Positions 1 through 7,881 of a stretch of DNA of 64,000 nucleotides are shown in pieces (within the stretch, counting starts at the first letter, position 1; every line of letters begins with the position of its first letter). The translations under genes and the position numbers were made by a program. The DNA is from Bog-756 sp963699055 (lineage in GTDB: Bacteria; Actinomycetota; Acidimicrobiia; Acidimicrobiales; RAAP-2). Under the pieces are notes generated by a model. That model ran no database searches, was not told the DNA's origin, and worked only from the letters and a program-made list of their open reading frames with translations. Location: assembly GCA_963699055.1 (NCBI GenBank), contig CAVOTA010000001.1, positions 186,001 to 250,000 on the forward strand. The letters run 5' to 3'.

Positions 1-1
1 G

Positions 2-448
2 TCCACCTACGTCCGCAAGTACGCCAACATGCGGTTCGAGCCGGCGGGCATCACCGACGACCCGGACCTGCGGATCGCCTCCAGCCTCGTCGACTACATC
101 TTCCGGCGGCTGGCCGTGGACTACCTGCCGCTCGAGGATCGGGCCGAGCTCGGCATCCTCTCGACGGCCGAGCGCATGCAGCCGACCCTGCCGGGGGTGG
201 AGGAGACGGCCACGCCGTCGTCCGGCATCGTCGAGTCCGTCGACCCGGTGACCGCCACCGTCATCGACGGGAGCGCCCCGGCCGTACCCGAGCGGGTGGC
301 CACGTCGGCCCCGGCCGCCGCGGACGGTCCGCTGGCCCGGGCCGAGCAGCGGGACGCCCCCTACTGCTACCAGTGCGGCAACGCCATGCAGCGGGCCGGG
401 TCCTGCTACGTGTGCGCCAGCTGCGGGACCACCAGCGGTTGCAGCTGA
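2..448 (+). CDS. nrdJ: Adenosylcobalamin-dependent (class II) ribonucleotide reductase, C-terminal end
   Basis: Only the last 148 codons are in the window; the frame is open from base 2, so the gene starts upstream. Class II reductases make deoxyribonucleotides using adenosylcobalamin and need no oxygen. The visible part has the family's SSLVDYIFRRLAVDYLP segment, a variable Pro/Ala/Val linker, and the C-terminal zinc-ribbon-like tail with CYQCGNAMQRAGSCY and CASCGTTSGCS. Its cysteine pairs act in substrate reduction and re-reduction of the enzyme. Identification is firm from this tail. The B12 requirement fits the cobalamin riboswitch near 11.1 kb. Confidence 0.95.
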   Translation, partial: STYVRKYANMRFEPAGITDDPDLRIASSLVDYIFRRLAVDYLPLEDRAELGILSTAERMQPTLPGVEETATPSSGIVESVDPVTATVIDGSAPAVPERVATSAPAAADGPLARAEQRDAPYCYQCGNAMQRAGSCYVCASCGTTSGCS

Positions 449-849
449 TGTGAAGTTGCGTACGTTCTTCAGTGGAAGTGCCGCTGGAGGGCAGGCTCGT
501 CCTCTGTGCCATATCTGGGCAGGAAGGGGCATCCCACCTACCCGGCGTTCTCCAGGGGCCTGGCTTGGATGGCCAACGAGGTCGAGGGTGTTGCGCGAAC
601 GAAGGTTGCGATCCCTAGTCAACTGCGATTCGGGATAGCAACTTTATCGCTCAGCGTGAGATTTCCGGTATCTCCGGTAGGTGCAATCCATCACTCATCG
701 TGATGCAGGCGGCGGAAATCTCCAGAGTTGACCTTCTCCCATGCTAGATAGTGCCCCAGTGCCAAATTGCACAGGGGGGCTTGGCGGCGCTGTCGTTTGT
801 TCTGCTGAGTGACGCCTCCGACGATGCCTCACGAAAGCGATCAGAAGCC
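449..849. other. Intergenic region between nrdJ and the interrupted secreted gene
   Basis: About 400 bases with no convincing gene. Base composition falls from the surrounding high GC towards about 55-60%. Short open frames here lack a ribosome binding site and any recognisable domain. The only structure I see is a nested inverted repeat at 658-722, listed separately. Confidence 0.6.
658..722. repeat. Nested inverted repeat
   Basis: Arms GAGATTTCCG (658-667) and CGGAAATCTC (713-722) are perfect 10-bp complements. The 45-base loop holds a second hairpin, ATCAC (690-694) with GTGAT (700-704). It could fold as a structured leader or act as a protein-binding site ahead of the gene at 850. No T-run follows, so it is not a typical terminator. 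Confidence 0.5.
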
Positions 850-954
850 ATGCGCAAACTCATTCCTGTACGGATCTTGGCCGTTGGTGTTCTAGCCGGC
901 TCGGCAGCGATAGGTGTCCTAGTCACAACCGGGGGCACTGCCGCGTCGGCGAAG

Positions 955-982
955 TGAACCGCCCCGGGAATCCTGGAGGCTC
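955..982 (+). repeat. IS left terminal inverted repeat
   Basis: The outer 14 bp match the right end perfectly. Extending to 28 bp gives 23 matches of 28 against 2222-2249. The first three bases, TGA, create the in-frame stop that truncates the host gene. Confidence 0.9.
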
Positions 983-1004
983 TAACCCTTGAGAGGATGG
1001 AGCA

Positions 1005-1322
1005 ATGCCAAGAAGTCCCTACTCGCCGGAGGTCCGTGAGCGGGCCATCCGGATGTACTTCGATCACCGTCCCGAGTACCCCTCCGAATGGGCGGCGATG
1101 ACCGCCATTGCCGGCATGCTCGGCATGACACCCGAGACGCTGCGCAAGTGGGTCCGCAGAGCCGAGATCGACAACGGCCAGCGGGCCGGACTCACGACCG
1201 ACGAGCGGGCACGACTGAAGGCGCTCGAGAAGGAGAACCGGGAGCTCCGCCGAGCCAATGAGATCCTGAAGGACGCCTCGATTTTCTTCGCGACCGAGCT
1301 CGACGGTCGAACGAAGAGGTAG
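1005..1322 (+). CDS. IS3-family OrfA (helix-turn-helix subunit)
   Basis: A 105-residue protein with the IS3-type helix-turn-helix: YSPEVRERAIRMYFDH at the start, then an AIAGMLGMTPETLRKWVRRAE recognition region. A leucine-zipper stretch near residues 70-90 (RARLKALEKENRELRRANEILKDAS) probably mediates multimerisation. The start is preceded by GAGAGGATGGAGCA. Alone it would act as a DNA-binding regulator; joined to OrfB by -1 frameshifting it forms the active transposase. Confidence 0.93.
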   Translation: MPRSPYSPEVRERAIRMYFDHRPEYPSEWAAMTAIAGMLGMTPETLRKWVRRAEIDNGQRAGLTTDERARLKALEKENRELRRANEILKDASIFFATELDGRTKR

Positions 1323-2233
1323 TCGCCTACATCGACGCCCGGAAGGGTCGCTGGGGAGTCGAGCCGATCTGCAGGACCCTGCAGTTCGCTCCCGCCACCT
1401 ACTACGCCAGGAAGTCCCGACCGCCGTGTGCCAGGGCGCAGCGGGACGAGCAGCTGAAGCCCGAGATCACCCGGGTGTTCGCCGAGAACTTCTCTGTCTA
1501 CGGCGCCGACAAGGTCTGGGCCCAGCTGAACCGGGAGGGCACGAGGGTGGCCCGCTGCACCGTCGAGCGCCTGATGCGCAGCGAAGGTCTCCAGGGAGCC
1601 CGCCGGGGCCGGGTCTGGAAGCGGACGACCATCGGGGACGACACGCTCACCCGACCGGCCGACCTCGTCGAACGGCAGTTCCATGCACCGGGGCCGAACC
1701 GCCTTTGGGTGGCGGACCTGACCTACGTGAAGACTCATTCGGGCTGGGTCTATGTGGCCTTCGTCATCGACGTCTTCAGTCGGTGCATTGTCGGCTGGCA
1801 GGCCTCGACCTCACTTCGCAGCGACCTCGCCATCGACGCCCTCGAGATGGCCGTCTACGGCCGCCGTCATCAGGACCTGTCCGAACTGGTCCATCACTCG
1901 GACCGTGGAGTCCAGTACTTGTCGATTCGCTACACCGAGCGACTGGCCGAGGCCGGAGCGGTGGCATCAGTGGGCAGCCGAGGCGACTCCTATGACAACG
2001 CCCTGGCCGAGAGCTTCAATGGCCTCTACAAGGCCGAGCTCATCCACCGTCGAGGTCCCTGGAAGGGTGTCGAAGACGTCGAATGGTCGACGCTCACCTA
2101 CGTCGACTGGTTCAACCACCGGCGCCTGCACACCGAGATCGGCATGGTCCCGCCGGCAGAGTTCGAGGCCAACTACTACCGTCAGAACACCCCGGCCGAG
2201 ATGGCCGGTTCCCAAACCCGCGAGTCTCTATGA
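1283..2233 (+). CDS. IS3-family OrfB (DDE transposase domain, made by -1 frameshift)
   Basis: The frame is open from 1262 and is -1 relative to orfA. A likely slip site is the TTTTC run at 1282-1286, where the TTC codon can re-pair one base back as TTT, joining KDASIF to LRDRARRSNEEVVAYI. The domain has the HTH_21-like region (GVEPICRTLQFAPATYY, YGADKVWAQLNREG) and the integrase core. The acidic triad sits in LWVADLTYV, VHHSDRGVQY and DNALAESFNG, with the typical NHRRLHTEIG near the end. The first internal ATG is at 1475 but would remove conserved sequence. Confidence 0.92.
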   Translation, partial: FLRDRARRSNEEVVAYIDARKGRWGVEPICRTLQFAPATYYARKSRPPCARAQRDEQLKPEITRVFAENFSVYGADKVWAQLNREGTRVARCTVERLMRSEGLQGARRGRVWKRTTIGDDTLTRPADLVERQFHAPGPNRLWVADLTYVKTHSGWVYVAFVIDVFSRCIVGWQASTSLRSDLAIDALEMAVYGRRHQDLSELVHHSDRGVQYLSIRYTERLAEAGAVASVGSRGDSYDNALAESFNGLYKAELIHRRGPWKGVEDVEWSTLTYVDWFNHRRLHTEIGMVPPAEFEANYYRQNTPAEMAGSQTRESL

Positions 2234-2249
2234 AACCCGGGGCGGTTCA
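2222..2249 (-). repeat. IS right terminal inverted repeat
   Basis: Complement of the left end, perfect over the outer 14 bp and 23 of 28 overall. It overlaps the end of orfB. The flanking AAG at 2250-2252 is the second copy of the target duplication. Confidence 0.9.
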
Positions 2250-2850
2250 AAGATTCCCGTTTCAGCCACGTGTACTCCCAGCGGGGTGGGTTCGCTGACG
2301 CCTGCGGCCAGCTCGACCACCACGCTCAGCAACCTGACCGCACCTACTCCTGGCCCAGTCCTGGGAACGGTGTCCGGGTGTTCGTCGACCAGCACGAAAG
2401 TGACCTCGGCCGGGCTTGCCATTTCCGTGCCGACCGCGGGGTCGAATGGATTGGCTGGAACTGTCACGATCTTCTGGCAGAGTGGCAAGACGACCACCTT
2501 CAGCTTCACTGCGTCACCCGGATCGTTCTCGTGCCCCACGTTCATTGGTCAAACTGCGATCAGCCAGTTGTCGTACACGCTCAGCAGCGTTGCAGGCACC
2601 GCCAAGGTCACTGCGGGCGGATCGTTCGATGCCTGCGTTTATCGTGATCCCGCTAGTGCCGATGGAGCGCTCTTCTCGCAGACGGTTGGCAATGCAGTTA
2701 TCTGACCATCGCGCCGATTGCCTATTCGCAAGGTCGTAATGGCCTAGCCATTGCGGACTCGATCGTTGGATAGGCACCTTTCCAGCCGGCACACCGCTGA
2801 ACCGAGCGACCAGCTCCGTCCAGAAGCGGGTCATTGATCAGCGGTTCCAG

Positions 2851-2888
2851 GCAACGAGCCCTCAGCCTTCGGGCTGAGGGCTCGTTGC
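2851..2888. terminator. Strong hairpin terminator between convergent genes
   Basis: A perfect 17-bp stem, GCAACGAGCCCTCAGCC (2851-2867) and its complement (2872-2888), closes on a TTCG tetraloop, which is unusually stable. There is no long T-run, but the position fits: it lies between the rightward secreted pseudogene ending at 2705 and the leftward gene ending at 2961. It could therefore stop transcription from both sides. Confidence 0.8.
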
Positions 2889-2960
2889 TTCCTGGGTATG
2901 GCAGAAGTGCCGATCAGCCACGTTCGACGACGGACCCGCTTCCGGCGTTAGTGGGGCAGG

Positions 2961-3497
2961 TCACTGCCCTAGCTGTCTACGCATTCCGGGAAATGAAATC
3001 CTCCATCGCACGTAAGGGCGAGGAATCACCTCCGGTTGCTCCCCGGCCTCCGGAAGTTGCCGTGCCCCATCTACCGCACTCCGAAGGCGCCCTGCGTCTG
3101 CCACCTGCCTCCGTGGCCTCTTGAGCCAATCGTTTATGGGATTGAGGCTGTATTGGGATATGGCGATTCTCCCGCCATCAGCGAGGTAGAGGTTGAGCCG
3201 CCCGCCCTGCCGATGGGCATCGCTCACGGCATGCCAAGGGACGGAGCAGTGCCGAAGTGCGGTGACGAATGTCAAACCGTCGGACGAGACTTCGGTGTAC
3301 GCAACCGTTGCGGTAGCGGTGAGGTACCACAGGGCGAAGATCCAGAGAAATACCAGGACTGGCAATGTCCACGCCGGAAGGAGGAATCCGACCAAAATGG
3401 CAAAGCCGGTCGCAGCAGGCACTCCCACGATGAACGCCACTCGAGAAGGAAAGTCTGGGCCGAGGTGCAGCAGGACCGTCGGCTTCTCAGGCATCAC
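2961..3497 (-). CDS. Membrane protein with two transmembrane helices and a PH-like C-terminal region
   Basis: A 178-residue protein. Residues about 18-65 hold two adjacent hydrophobic helices (RVAFIVGVPAATGFAILVGF, then LPVLVFLWIFALWYLTATA). They are followed by a segment resembling bacterial PH domains: YTEVSSDGLTFVTALRHCSVPWHAV, then NLYLADGGRIAISQY. The layout of a short helical hairpin plus a small cytoplasmic beta domain is common in actinobacterial PH-domain membrane proteins. Codon use is less GC-biased than in the rest of the window. Function unknown; the family call is tentative. Confidence 0.65.
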   Translation of the reverse strand: MMPEKPTVLLHLGPDFPSRVAFIVGVPAATGFAILVGFLLPAWTLPVLVFLWIFALWYLTATATVAYTEVSSDGLTFVTALRHCSVPWHAVSDAHRQGGRLNLYLADGGRIAISQYSLNPINDWLKRPRRQVADAGRLRSAVDGARQLPEAGEQPEVIPRPYVRWRISFPGMRRQLGQ

Positions 3498-3563
3498 GAC
3501 CGACGGTACTCACGGGTGGACATTGGCGCACAGACCGGCGGTATGGGGTAGGCCCCTGAGCAC

Positions 3564-4151
3564 CTAACTCGTGACCTCGTCTTTTAGAATCGATGTGATC
3601 CGGTGAGCCTGGAGGGATGCCACCGATAGGACAAGCTCCCAATCGGCTGGAACTCGCAAACCGGTAGCCGGTCCGCCGACATGGAACAGCACGTTCTTGA
3701 CCGACGAAGCGACGTAGGGGACGCGAGTGTGCTCGGGGATACGGCTCATGATTGTGACGAATCCTTCAGGAACATCTGCTTGGCACCGACTCAATCCAAA
3801 AGCTCGGCTAACTCCCGGAAGGTTCCCCGGAAGCGCCCTCAGTTCCCGGATGGCCTCACGTTCCGTCTGAAGCGGTCGCACGTGTATGCCAATTGATCTC
3901 CAAGGAGGGTCCGGTTCATTGAATCGCCGCCAGGCTTGAGTTTGCCCAGGTGCGCCGCCTCGCCAACCCAGAGGAGGGGTGTCAGGATCAGTTCTCGGTG
4001 GCCATACCTTTTCGTCAGCAATACTCCAGTGAGCCCCAGGAAGTTCATCAAGGTCGAGCAGCCAACGGAGCCACCAGTCATCGTCAGGTTGCGGTGCCGA
4101 CGGCCCGCTGACCCGAACGCCGCCGCTGCCACCAGTCATACCAACGATCAT
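3564..4151 (-). CDS. Hypothetical protein, no recognised family
   Basis: A 195-residue soluble-looking protein, taking the ATG at 4151 (MIVGMTGGSGG). A longer frame opens at 4241 but adds a low-complexity N-terminus. The N-terminal part is rich in Trp and Pro (DDDWWLRWLLDLDELPGAHW, then WPPRTDPDTPPLGW). The C-terminal half is better ordered, for example EGFVTIMSRIPEHTRVPYVASSVKNVLFHVGG. I see no signal peptide, membrane helix or catalytic motif. It lies in the lower-GC accessory stretch and runs the same way as the PH-like gene downstream. Confidence 0.55.
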   Translation of the reverse strand: MIVGMTGGSGGVRVSGPSAPQPDDDWWLRWLLDLDELPGAHWSIADEKVWPPRTDPDTPPLGWRGGAPGQTQAWRRFNEPDPPWRSIGIHVRPLQTEREAIRELRALPGNLPGVSRAFGLSRCQADVPEGFVTIMSRIPEHTRVPYVASSVKNVLFHVGGPATGLRVPADWELVLSVASLQAHRITSILKDEVTS

Positions 4152-4219
4152 TGCAGTACCGAGTGAGTCTTCGCCCGATCCAGGGCTGCCCCACTCGTGC
4201 CGTCCATTACTCTGGTGGC

Positions 4220-4549
4220 ATGAGGATCTCGCCCCGCACAATGGCTGACATGGACGAGCCGCCGGAACTGCAGGTCAACGGGCACTGGAGGATGGCCGTC
4301 TGGTCCCTGCGGGTGGGGTTCGTGGTGCTGGCGATCGCCCTGTCGGGCCTCCTCGTGCTGTGGTCGGGATCCACACCGTGGGTGCTGGCCGCCGGGGTGA
4401 TCGGCTGGCTGGCCGCCGCCGCCGTCACGTTGACCGGATTCCTGTGGGCCCGCCACCAGCTCCCCGAGCCGCGGCCCGGACTCTGGTCGATGCGGCTCAT
4501 GCTCATCCGCGACTCCGTCCACGCCCGGCCGTCGGCCCCGGCGACCTGA
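4220..4549 (+). CDS. Small membrane protein with two transmembrane helices
   Basis: A 109-residue protein with hydrophobic segments near residues 28-48 (SLRVGFVVLAIALSGLLVLW) and 53-75 (VLAAGVIGWLAAAAVTLTGFLW), and short basic and acidic tails. The ATG at 4220 is chosen because the longer frame from 4151 adds a non-hydrophobic extension that overlaps the start of the opposite gene. No family recognised. Confidence 0.65.
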   Translation: MRISPRTMADMDEPPELQVNGHWRMAVWSLRVGFVVLAIALSGLLVLWSGSTPWVLAAGVIGWLAAAAVTLTGFLWARHQLPEPRPGLWSMRLMLIRDSVHARPSAPAT

Positions 4550-4694
4550 CCGCTCCTCCCTCCGCCACCGGTGGGACCGCCGCGCCCGTACCGGTGCACC
4601 CGGGTCGCGCGGCGAGGGTCACGGAGCCGTCGGGGCCCGTCCGTTCACATCGCCGACGGGGGACCGGGGCTCGTCGGTCCACTACCCTTGACCC

Positions 4695-4916
4695 ATGGAG
4701 CGCCAGGCCGTGTTCATCCGACGACGCCTGGCCGGCGATGCGCTCCGGGGGAGTGCGACGTCGCCGTCCTACGACATCGGCCGCTGGCACCTCGTCGCCG
4801 AACGGCCGTCGTGGACGCACTGTGGCCGGCGGCTCGGGGCCAACGAGCGGCGTATGCCGTGGAGCGAGACGCCCGTGCCGCGCCGGTGCACCCGGTGTTC
4901 GTCGGTCGTCGGCTGA
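4695..4916 (+). CDS. Small cysteine-containing protein, possible zinc-binding
   Basis: A 73-residue protein. It has two cysteine sites, HCGRRL at residue 43 and CTRC near residue 65, separated by WSETPVP, a spacing compatible with a small zinc site. The start at 4695 has no Shine-Dalgarno sequence. A -10-like TACCCT (4683-4688) ends six bases before the ATG, which would make the mRNA leaderless. Function unknown, and the gene itself is not certain. Confidence 0.45.
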   Translation: MERQAVFIRRRLAGDALRGSATSPSYDIGRWHLVAERPSWTHCGRRLGANERRMPWSETPVPRRCTRCSSVVG

Positions 4917-5006
4917 CGCAACGACCCGGCCGTCGTGACCCGTGGGCGGTGACATGACGGGCCCCAGATCGAGGACGGTCCTGTCCCCGGCACCGGGGTC
5001 GGGTCC

Positions 5007-5930
5007 CTACGACGGTGGGGTGCCGAGCCGTCCGTAGGCATCCGGACGGCGGGTGGTCAGGAACGGGAACAGCGTGAGCCAGTCCTCCCGCTGTCCGAGG
5101 TCGAGGTCGGCCACCAGCACGGCCGGCTCGTCCCGCGGCGCCTGGACCAGCTTGCGGCCGTAGGGGTCGGCGATGAACGACGAGCCGTAGAAGGTGAGTG
5201 GGTCCTCGGTGCCGATCCGGTTGACGGCCACCATGAAGGTGCCGTTGGCGATCCCGTTGGCGAGGATCACCGTCTCCCACAGCGGTTCGGTGTCGAACCC
5301 GGGGTGGTCGGGCTCGGACCCGATGGCCGTGGGGTACACGAGGACGTCGGTGCCGGCGAGGGCGTAGGCCCGGGCCAGCTCGGGGAACCACTGGTCCCAG
5401 CAGGTGGGGAAGCCGAACTGCGCCCCGTCGATCGCCAGCGGACGGGCCGCCTCCTCGGCCGGGCCCGGCTCGAAGTAGCGGTCCTCGTAGTAGCCGGCGG
5501 TGATGGGGATGTGGAGCTTGCGGGTCCGGGACACCAGCGTGCCGTCCGGGGCCAGGACGACGGCGGTGTTGTACCCGAGCGCCCGACCGGGTCGGGCCTC
5601 CCACAGGGACGCGTGCACGTGGACGCCGGTCTCCCTGGCGAGCGCGGCGGCGAACGTCGTGGTCGGACCGCCGTCGAGCGGCTCGGGCTCGACGCCCGCC
5701 CGGGGCCCCTCGGGGGTGACGGCAACGTAGGGCGAGAGGGTCAGCTCCTGCAGGCAGACGAGGCGGGCGCCCGCGCCGGCCGCCATGCGCACGCCCTCGG
5801 CCAGGGCGGCACGGTGCTCGTCGGGGTCGGGGTGCCACCGGTGCTGGACCGCCCCGACCCGGACCGGGCGCGGCCGACCCGCTCCCACCCGGGCGTAGGA
5901 GACGCCCGGCGACGCCGTCAGCAGCTTCAC
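5007..5930 (-). CDS. aguB: N-carbamoylputrescine amidohydrolase (nitrilase superfamily)
   Basis: Hydrolyses N-carbamoylputrescine to putrescine, CO2 and ammonia, the second step of agmatine use. The 307-residue protein has the nitrilase triad: Glu62 in LQELTLSPY, Lys138 in TRKLHIPI, and Cys177 in FPTCWDQWFPE. The YEDRYFEPG segment is typical of the carbamoylputrescine branch. The GTG start at 5930 overlaps the aguA stop (GTGA), indicating translational coupling. Longer upstream frames belong to aguA. Substrate rests on family similarity plus the aguA neighbour. Confidence 0.92.
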   Translation of the reverse strand: MKLLTASPGVSYARVGAGRPRPVRVGAVQHRWHPDPDEHRAALAEGVRMAAGAGARLVCLQELTLSPYVAVTPEGPRAGVEPEPLDGGPTTTFAAALARETGVHVHASLWEARPGRALGYNTAVVLAPDGTLVSRTRKLHIPITAGYYEDRYFEPGPAEEAARPLAIDGAQFGFPTCWDQWFPELARAYALAGTDVLVYPTAIGSEPDHPGFDTEPLWETVILANGIANGTFMVAVNRIGTEDPLTFYGSSFIADPYGRKLVQAPRDEPAVLVADLDLGQREDWLTLFPFLTTRRPDAYGRLGTPPS

Positions 5931-6961
5931 GACGCCACCCGCGCCGGCACCTGCTGGGTGATGCAGTGCGGGCCCCCACCGCCGTAGGCGATGACGAGAC
6001 CGGGGACGCCGACCACCTGGCGCCCGGGGAAGGCAGCGGTCAGGAGCTCGAGCGCCTCCTCGTCGGTACCGGCGGCGGACCCACCGGCCAGGGGGACGAT
6101 CACCCCGCCGTTGCACAGGGTCAGGTTGAGGTAGGCGTTGGGCACGGAGGTGCCGGCCACCTCGCCGTAGGCCAACGGCGGGAACGCCACGACGTCGAGA
6201 CCGGCGGCCACGGCGCGCTCATGGTTGTCGGCCATCGCCTCGTGGTCGGGATCACCGGGCGGGCGTGACTGCAGGATCAACTGGCCGGCGTCGTTGACGG
6301 TGGCGATGCAGTCGACATGGCCGTCGGTGTCGCGGTCGGCGACGAGGCCCCGGCCCAGCCAGACCACGTCGTCGACGCCGAGGTAGTCACGGAGGGCACC
6401 CTCGATGGCGGACCGGTCCAACGCCGGGTTCCGGTTGGGGGCGAGCAGGCACTGCTCCGTGGTGACCAGGCGTCCCTTCCCGTCGACCAGGAGTGAACCA
6501 CCCTCGAGCACGATCGGCGCGTCGAAGACGACGTCGCCGAACCGCGCCGCCAAGGTGCCGCCGGCCGCCTCGTCCCGGTCCCAGCCGACGAACTTCTCGC
6601 CCCAGGCGTTGAACCGGAAGTGGATCCCCGCCCGCCGGCCCCCGTCGTCGAGGGCGAAGATCGGGCCGCTGTCGCGCATCCACGAGTCGTCGATCGGCAG
6701 CTCGACCAGGTCGACGCCGCCCGTCAGCATGGCCCGGGCCCCGGCGCCCGCGGCATCGTCGGGCACCACCATGGTCACCGGCTCGAACGCGGCGATGGCG
6801 TTGGCCACCTCGGCATAGTCGCGTCGTGCGGCGGCCAGCTCGTCCCCCCAGAGCTCGCGTCGGCACGGCCACGCCATCAGTGTCCGCTCGTGCGGAGCCG
6901 TCTCGGGTGGCATGCGGAATCCCTGGTCGACGGGGTTGCCCGTCGCGGTGGTGGCGCTCAT
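5927..6961 (-). CDS. aguA: Agmatine deiminase
   Basis: Converts agmatine to N-carbamoylputrescine and ammonia. The 344-residue protein shows the guanidino-modifying enzyme fold signatures: RMPPETAPHERTLMAWPC at the N-terminus, SWMRDSGPIF, FNAWGEKF, the VLEGGS loop, and RDTDGHVDCIA. The nucleophile is Cys333 in GGGPHCITQQVP near the end. It is first in a two-gene operon with aguB (4-bp overlap). Together they give putrescine from agmatine without urea release. Confidence 0.95.
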   Translation of the reverse strand: MSATTATGNPVDQGFRMPPETAPHERTLMAWPCRRELWGDELAAARRDYAEVANAIAAFEPVTMVVPDDAAGAGARAMLTGGVDLVELPIDDSWMRDSGPIFALDDGGRRAGIHFRFNAWGEKFVGWDRDEAAGGTLAARFGDVVFDAPIVLEGGSLLVDGKGRLVTTEQCLLAPNRNPALDRSAIEGALRDYLGVDDVVWLGRGLVADRDTDGHVDCIATVNDAGQLILQSRPPGDPDHEAMADNHERAVAAGLDVVAFPPLAYGEVAGTSVPNAYLNLTLCNGGVIVPLAGGSAAGTDEEALELLTAAFPGRQVVGVPGLVIAYGGGGPHCITQQVPARVAS

Positions 6962-6972
6962 GACGGTGGACG

Positions 6973-7554
6973 CTACTCGCCGTCGGTGCCCTGGCCCCGG
7001 TCGTCGGTCCCGGTGATCTCGTCCCGGACGGCCAGGAGCTCACGCACGCGCTCGTCGTCCGGACCGAGGTACTCGGCGAGGACGCCGACGACGTAGGGGA
7101 CGTCGAGTCGACCGGCGCGCAGCATCTCCTCGATGTCGGCCCAGTCCTTGCGCCGGTTGAAGAACGCCTTGAACACGGCGAGGTCGTTGCAGCCCAGGAA
7201 CGGCAGGTTCCGCCCCCCGAGCTCGTGGTGTGCGACGTGGAGGTGGACGTCGGCGTGGAACCCGGTGGTGTCGAGGAAGAGGTCCACGGGGATCTGCTCG
7301 AGGTACAGCCGGTGCTGCCCCGACCCGGCCAGTGCGGCGAGGTCGGCCGCGGTGGTGGCGACCTCGTCGGGCAGGGCGTCGAGCACCGTGGCGGCATCGG
7401 ACGGGGGGACGAACACGTTGAGGTCGATGTCGACCGTGGTCCGGGGCTCGCCCGTGCACCACACCAGTGCGAAGGCACCGCCGAAGGCGTGGGGGATACC
7501 GGCCCGCCCGAGCCCGTCGTGGAGTTCGACGACGGCGTCCAGGATGGGCTTCAT
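6973..7554 (-). CDS. Nucleotidyltransferase-like protein, AbiEii/MNT type
   Basis: A 193-residue protein. FGGAFALVWCTGEPRTTVDIDLNVFV (residues about 24-49) matches the nucleotidyltransferase core of AbiEii-like and MNT-like proteins: a Gly-Gly start, then a DIDL acidic pair that would bind metal. FLDTTGFHADVHLHV could supply the third acidic residue. It overlaps the preceding XRE gene by 4 bp (ATGA). A DNA-binding protein followed by a nucleotidyltransferase-like protein resembles type IV or type VII toxin-antitoxin pairs, though which partner would be toxic is not clear from sequence. Confidence 0.75.
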   Translation of the reverse strand: MKPILDAVVELHDGLGRAGIPHAFGGAFALVWCTGEPRTTVDIDLNVFVPPSDAATVLDALPDEVATTAADLAALAGSGQHRLYLEQIPVDLFLDTTGFHADVHLHVAHHELGGRNLPFLGCNDLAVFKAFFNRRKDWADIEEMLRAGRLDVPYVVGVLAEYLGPDDERVRELLAVRDEITGTDDRGQGTDGE

Positions 7555-7874
7555 CGGATCGGCGACGTGTCGCGGCGGCCGAACGGTGGATAGTCGAGCG
7601 GGCCCCGCCGAGCGCGGGGCAGCGCATCGGTGAAGTCGAGCAGCGCCTCGACCGTGGCGGCACGTCCGTCGTCGTCGGCGCGGGGCCGGAGGGCGACCTC
7701 GGCCTCGAAACCGGCGGCCCGCAGCAGCCGGGTCAAGGTGGCGACGGACGGGACGGAGGCACCCGACTCGTAGGCGGCCAGGGTCGAGGCGGAGGTGCGG
7801 CCGCGACGGGCCAGCTCGCGGCGGGACCGTCCGCTCCGGCGTCGGGCCTCACGGAGCAGGAAGGCTGCGTCCAT
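7551..7874 (-). CDS. XRE-family helix-turn-helix regulator
   Basis: A 107-residue protein with an N-terminal Cro/C1-type helix-turn-helix (LLREARRRSGRSRRELARRG, then STLAAYESGASVPSVATLTRLLRAAG) and a short C-terminal tail. It is first in a two-gene unit with the nucleotidyltransferase-like gene. A perfect 20-bp palindrome lies 8 bases upstream and contains the -10 element, so autorepression is likely. There is no Shine-Dalgarno sequence; the -10 position suggests a leaderless transcript starting at the ATG. Confidence 0.85.
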   Translation of the reverse strand: MDAAFLLREARRRSGRSRRELARRGRTSASTLAAYESGASVPSVATLTRLLRAAGFEAEVALRPRADDDGRAATVEALLDFTDALPRARRGPLDYPPFGRRDTSPIR

Positions 7875-7881
7875 ACCCCGA

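Larger units (their letters stand above)
955..2249 (+). mobile_element. Complete IS3-family insertion sequence (1295 bp)
   Basis: The ends are perfect 14-bp inverted repeats, TGAACCGCCCCGGG at 955-968 and its complement at 2236-2249. Both begin with TG and end with CA as in the IS3 family. A 3-bp direct repeat AAG flanks it (952-954 and 2250-2252). Inside are overlapping orfA and orfB in relative -1 frames with an intact DDE transposase. Intact ends, target duplication and reading frames suggest a recent, possibly still mobile insertion. Confidence 0.97.
850..2705 (+). pseudogene. Small secreted protein gene interrupted by the IS3 element
   Basis: The first piece (850-954) encodes a 35-residue signal peptide: MRK start, hydrophobic core, then TAASAK. 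The second piece (2253-2705) continues in frame if the element and one AAG target copy are removed, giving a 185-residue exported protein. The mature part is rich in Ser, Thr, Gly and Ala, contains four cysteines, and has a beta-rich look (runs such as GTVTIFWQSGKTTTFSF). I do not recognise a family. As the DNA stands, translation from 850 stops at the TGA formed by the first three bases of the element, so the gene is inactivated. An upstream start at 751 exists, but 850 gives a cleaner signal peptide. Confidence 0.85.

Noticed and set aside
751..849. Start at 751 for the interrupted secreted gene
   Set aside because: The added 33 residues hide the signal peptide; the ATG at 850 gives a standard export signal.
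1064..1738. Minus-strand frame within the IS element
   Set aside because: It is opposite orfA and orfB and shows no family resemblance.
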